From: Phorcus lineatus
Lineage: Eukaryota; Mollusca; Gastropoda; Trochida; Trochidae
Assembly: GCA_921293015.1 (NCBI GenBank)
Contig: OV121086.1
Coordinates: 33,727,194-33,791,193 of the forward strand
Direction: 5' to 3'
DNA: 64,000 nucleotides
Part shown: piece after piece, positions 61,531-64,000 of the stretch
Layout: every line of letters starts with the position of its first letter
Numbering within the stretch: position 1 is the stretch's first letter
Notes under the pieces: generated by a model
What the model was told of the DNA's origin: nothing
The model's database searches: none
Seen by the model: the letters and a program-made list of their open reading frames with translations, nothing else
Made by a program: the position numbers and the translations under genes

Positions 61531-63739
61531 TTTATACTGTTTTCAGTCAGTCTCTAAAAAAATAATTCTTTAAAACAATTATATTTCTGCTGATCACAAG
61601 AAAAGAATTCTAAAGAAAAGAGATTTTCGGATGTTTGATCTAAATCGAGACTTGCTCTTTAAGGAACAATGTTTTTGGCTAGGATGGATTTATGGTTAAA
61701 ATGTTTTGAAAAGTTTCTTTTCAAATATGAAGAAAACATAGCATGTTCATAGTTTAATGCTTTGTTTCTTTCATTAGAAAATCCTTCCAACAATTTGGTT
61801 TCGGATGTAAAGATTTCAAATAGTATTATTTTCTGTGTTTATATTGAGAAGCAGCTAATTGTTACAAAAAATGCATGACGTCATCATTACACAGTATATA
61901 GACGTCTCTAGGTGGACTCAAGCAGGCGCTCCAATTGTTTTTGTGTGGTGTCAGTGAATAGTTCAAACACTCGTAAACCAACTAGGGTTCCATCGTCATT
62001 GTCTTTGAGGTATATCCTTGTCATTCCTTGTGTAAGACTTGGTGAAATCACTAAATCACCTTTTGATTAGTTAAATTCCTGTCATAGGAATAGGGATAGA
62101 CAATCGTGCTACCTCGTGTACTCCAGTCAAAGATGACACAACAAAGGATTTAGGTTGATGATTTTATATTCTGACAAAATAGCATTTATGATGACTGGTG
62201 CAAACCTTGTCTGTACATCCAAGGGGGTACCTATGAAAAATGGAGAGGTTGAGTTAGATGTTATCCCGTGTGTGGTCAGACAAGGAAAAGCTTAAATGAA
62301 TTTATTGAAAATACATTATTGCGATTCGAATAAAGTGGTGTGATGGATATGTTGAAAACATTGTATAGTATAGATAGATAATATAAAAGATAAATAAAAA
62401 CAATTTGGCAAGAAGCATCAGCGCTCGCATCCTAACAATGAGTATCAATTTCTAATCACATATATTACTATTATTCTCCCGGAAGTAATTATCACATCCT
62501 ACCAAAGAAGGAACTGTTGCCACCTGATGTAAATTACAAGTCACACTGTTTTACATAGGGTCCAAAGGAATACATAAGTATATATTTATATAACTTAACA
62601 TTCTCTCAGATCATAGTTGAATGACAAGTCAAAACACAATAAATATTACGGAGCGAATCAATGATTTGATTTTAATCAGATTGGTTGTTGTCCTTGGTCT
62701 CATGTTACACATATCAAGCAATCAAGCAGACAAATTTCGTTTTAAATAGAAGACAAATACATAAGAGATTTGTGGAAGAGAACAACTGATAAATTGTTTA
62801 ATTTGTAGGGTTATAATTATATAATTGCATTACATTAACCAAGATTATGAGTGTACAATTATAGATGTATCATTTTTTTTCTATTTACATACCCTTAAAC
62901 TCATTAATTCAAATGTAACATAATTCAACTTGGATATATCTTTAAAACATTGATATCAATATCTAATCCTGACAGACAGACACTCTTCTAACTAAAATTC
63001 AAGGCATTTACTTCGAAAAAAATTTTTTTGTTTTAAATATTTTGTTTTATGTGTTCCCACAATGCAGTACATTCATTTGCATCATTTCATACTTCGAACA
63101 ATTTGTAGTAGCGTCGAAAAAAAATTAGTAGTGAACGGTCAAATAGATAACTCTCAAACTATACAGAAAAATAAGGGTTTTTTCATTACCAGGGCAAGTA
63201 TTATTGCAAAAACTGATCTAAAAAAATTTCGCTGATAAGTTTCACCATATCTAGAAATCTCATCGAGCAAGTTGTAGACTTTTTTTGATTTTTTTTATCG
63301 TTCCCAATCAATTAATCGTTTAAAAAATATTTACTAGTATGTGGAGGTTGTTGGTTTAGTGTCAATAGATTAAAAGTACAGACTTATTTGCTGGTTATAT
63401 TATTTAAGATTCACATAGCTAGTTATATATCGATGTATATTGTTCAATACAAAACAAGGTATTTTGTTCTATTCATTGTGTAATGCATGTGTCCCATTGA
63501 TCCAAGATGATTCCGGAATGATAGTATCACTCTCCTTTTCATCTTTTTTATATAAAAAGTGTCAGTAAAAAGGTAGCTTGATGGTCAGACAGTAAAAAAG
63601 ATAAAAGTCTAAGCAAGTCTATTTGAACTTGAGAGCTTGATTTAAAAAATAAGTTCAGTCTCCTTTTCATGTATCTATTATTTGTTCGTATGTTCGATTT
63701 ATTGACCAAATGTTCATGTTAGAGTTTAAGTGAGTCCTC
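61531..63739. other. Intergenic, nothing recognised
   Basis: AT-rich; no supported exon, RNA gene or repeat family found. Confidence 0.4.
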
Positions 63740-63743
63740 TTAA

Positions 63744-64000
63744 AGAGCCACTCCGTGAGTTTTTGGAGCCAAACGTAATCAATGGTGTCATTTGATCGCG
63801 AAGTATCGACTGTTACCAAAAAGACACATTTTAGAGCTTATTGGTTTTTCAAAGTGACAATATAAAGGTAGAACTTCACAATTATGATCGAAAACCGGAC
63901 AGTGGCGCGCGTCAAATAGTCAAACGTAATTTTGGAGACTTATCTACAACAGCCAGGAGGGCAGTAAGGAGTTGATATAGTGTTTGTTAGGTTAAAATTA
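63744..64000 (+). mobile_element. MITE copy (AGAGCCACTCC family), cut by window end
   Basis: Starts AGAGCCACTCCGTGAG after TTAA (63740-63743) and continues with the internal order of the other copies, including GATCGAAAACCGGACAGTGG and GCGCGCGTCAAATAGTCAAA. Opposite orientation to 51800-52266. Confidence 0.92.

Noticed and set aside
61216-61557. 113-residue open frame rich in YHTIP
   Set aside because: It is the translation of the (ATACC)n microsatellite.

Overview
This is AT-rich animal nuclear DNA with intron-bearing genes, GT/AG splice sites and many small transposons. The lineage is inferred from repeats: tRNA-headed SINEs, short SINE tails ending in CACTCACTCA-type repeats, and tandem arrays built on 'CTCCAG(A/T)(A/T)CC...GACCCC'. 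Together these suggest a mollusc, probably a gastropod. No search was possible, so this is an inference.

Layout. From 1 to 4.4 kb: no gene, a TTAA-flanked MITE split by a tandem repeat. From 4.4 to 9.9 kb (+): a four-exon gene for a 1026-residue protein with four paired zinc-finger units of about 106 residues; a decayed fifth unit follows the stop and is cut by a MITE. From 10.5 to 16.4 kb: repeat-rich intergenic DNA. From 16.4 to 18.8 kb (+): a paralogue with five paired zinc-finger units, whose final coding segment has been amplified into a tandem array running to about 19.4 kb. From 20.6 to 27.7 kb (-): a complete nine-exon gene for a 376-residue coiled-coil, F-BAR-like protein. Its last five coding exons lie in a 2203-bp segment present twice in direct tandem. 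A Penelope-like element sits in one of its introns.

From 29.1 to 57.0 kb (+), head to head with the coiled-coil gene, lies a complete nine-exon gene for lysosomal palmitoyl-protein thioesterase 2 (PPT2): 285 residues, with Ser/Asp/His triad candidates and all splice phases consistent. Its third intron is 20,358 bp long. It holds a possible promoter (32.6 kb), a series of decayed exon-like segments (34.5-37.9 kb and 50 kb), arrays of a ~145-bp repeat, and a ~9.1-kb array of about 53 copies of a ~171-bp satellite with higher-order order. A shared GAGCCAAAAAGGTAA motif lies in opposite orientations near the left and right sides of the intron contents.

From 57 to 64 kb there is no recognisable gene: a foldback element, poly-G tracts, a SINE, a TTAA-flanked TIR element, an (ATACC)n microsatellite and, at the window end, the start of another MITE copy.

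The four gene models are mechanistically unrelated apart from the two zinc-finger paralogues. The main interest is local duplication: zinc-finger units, 3' coding ends, terminal exon blocks and an intronic higher-order satellite.
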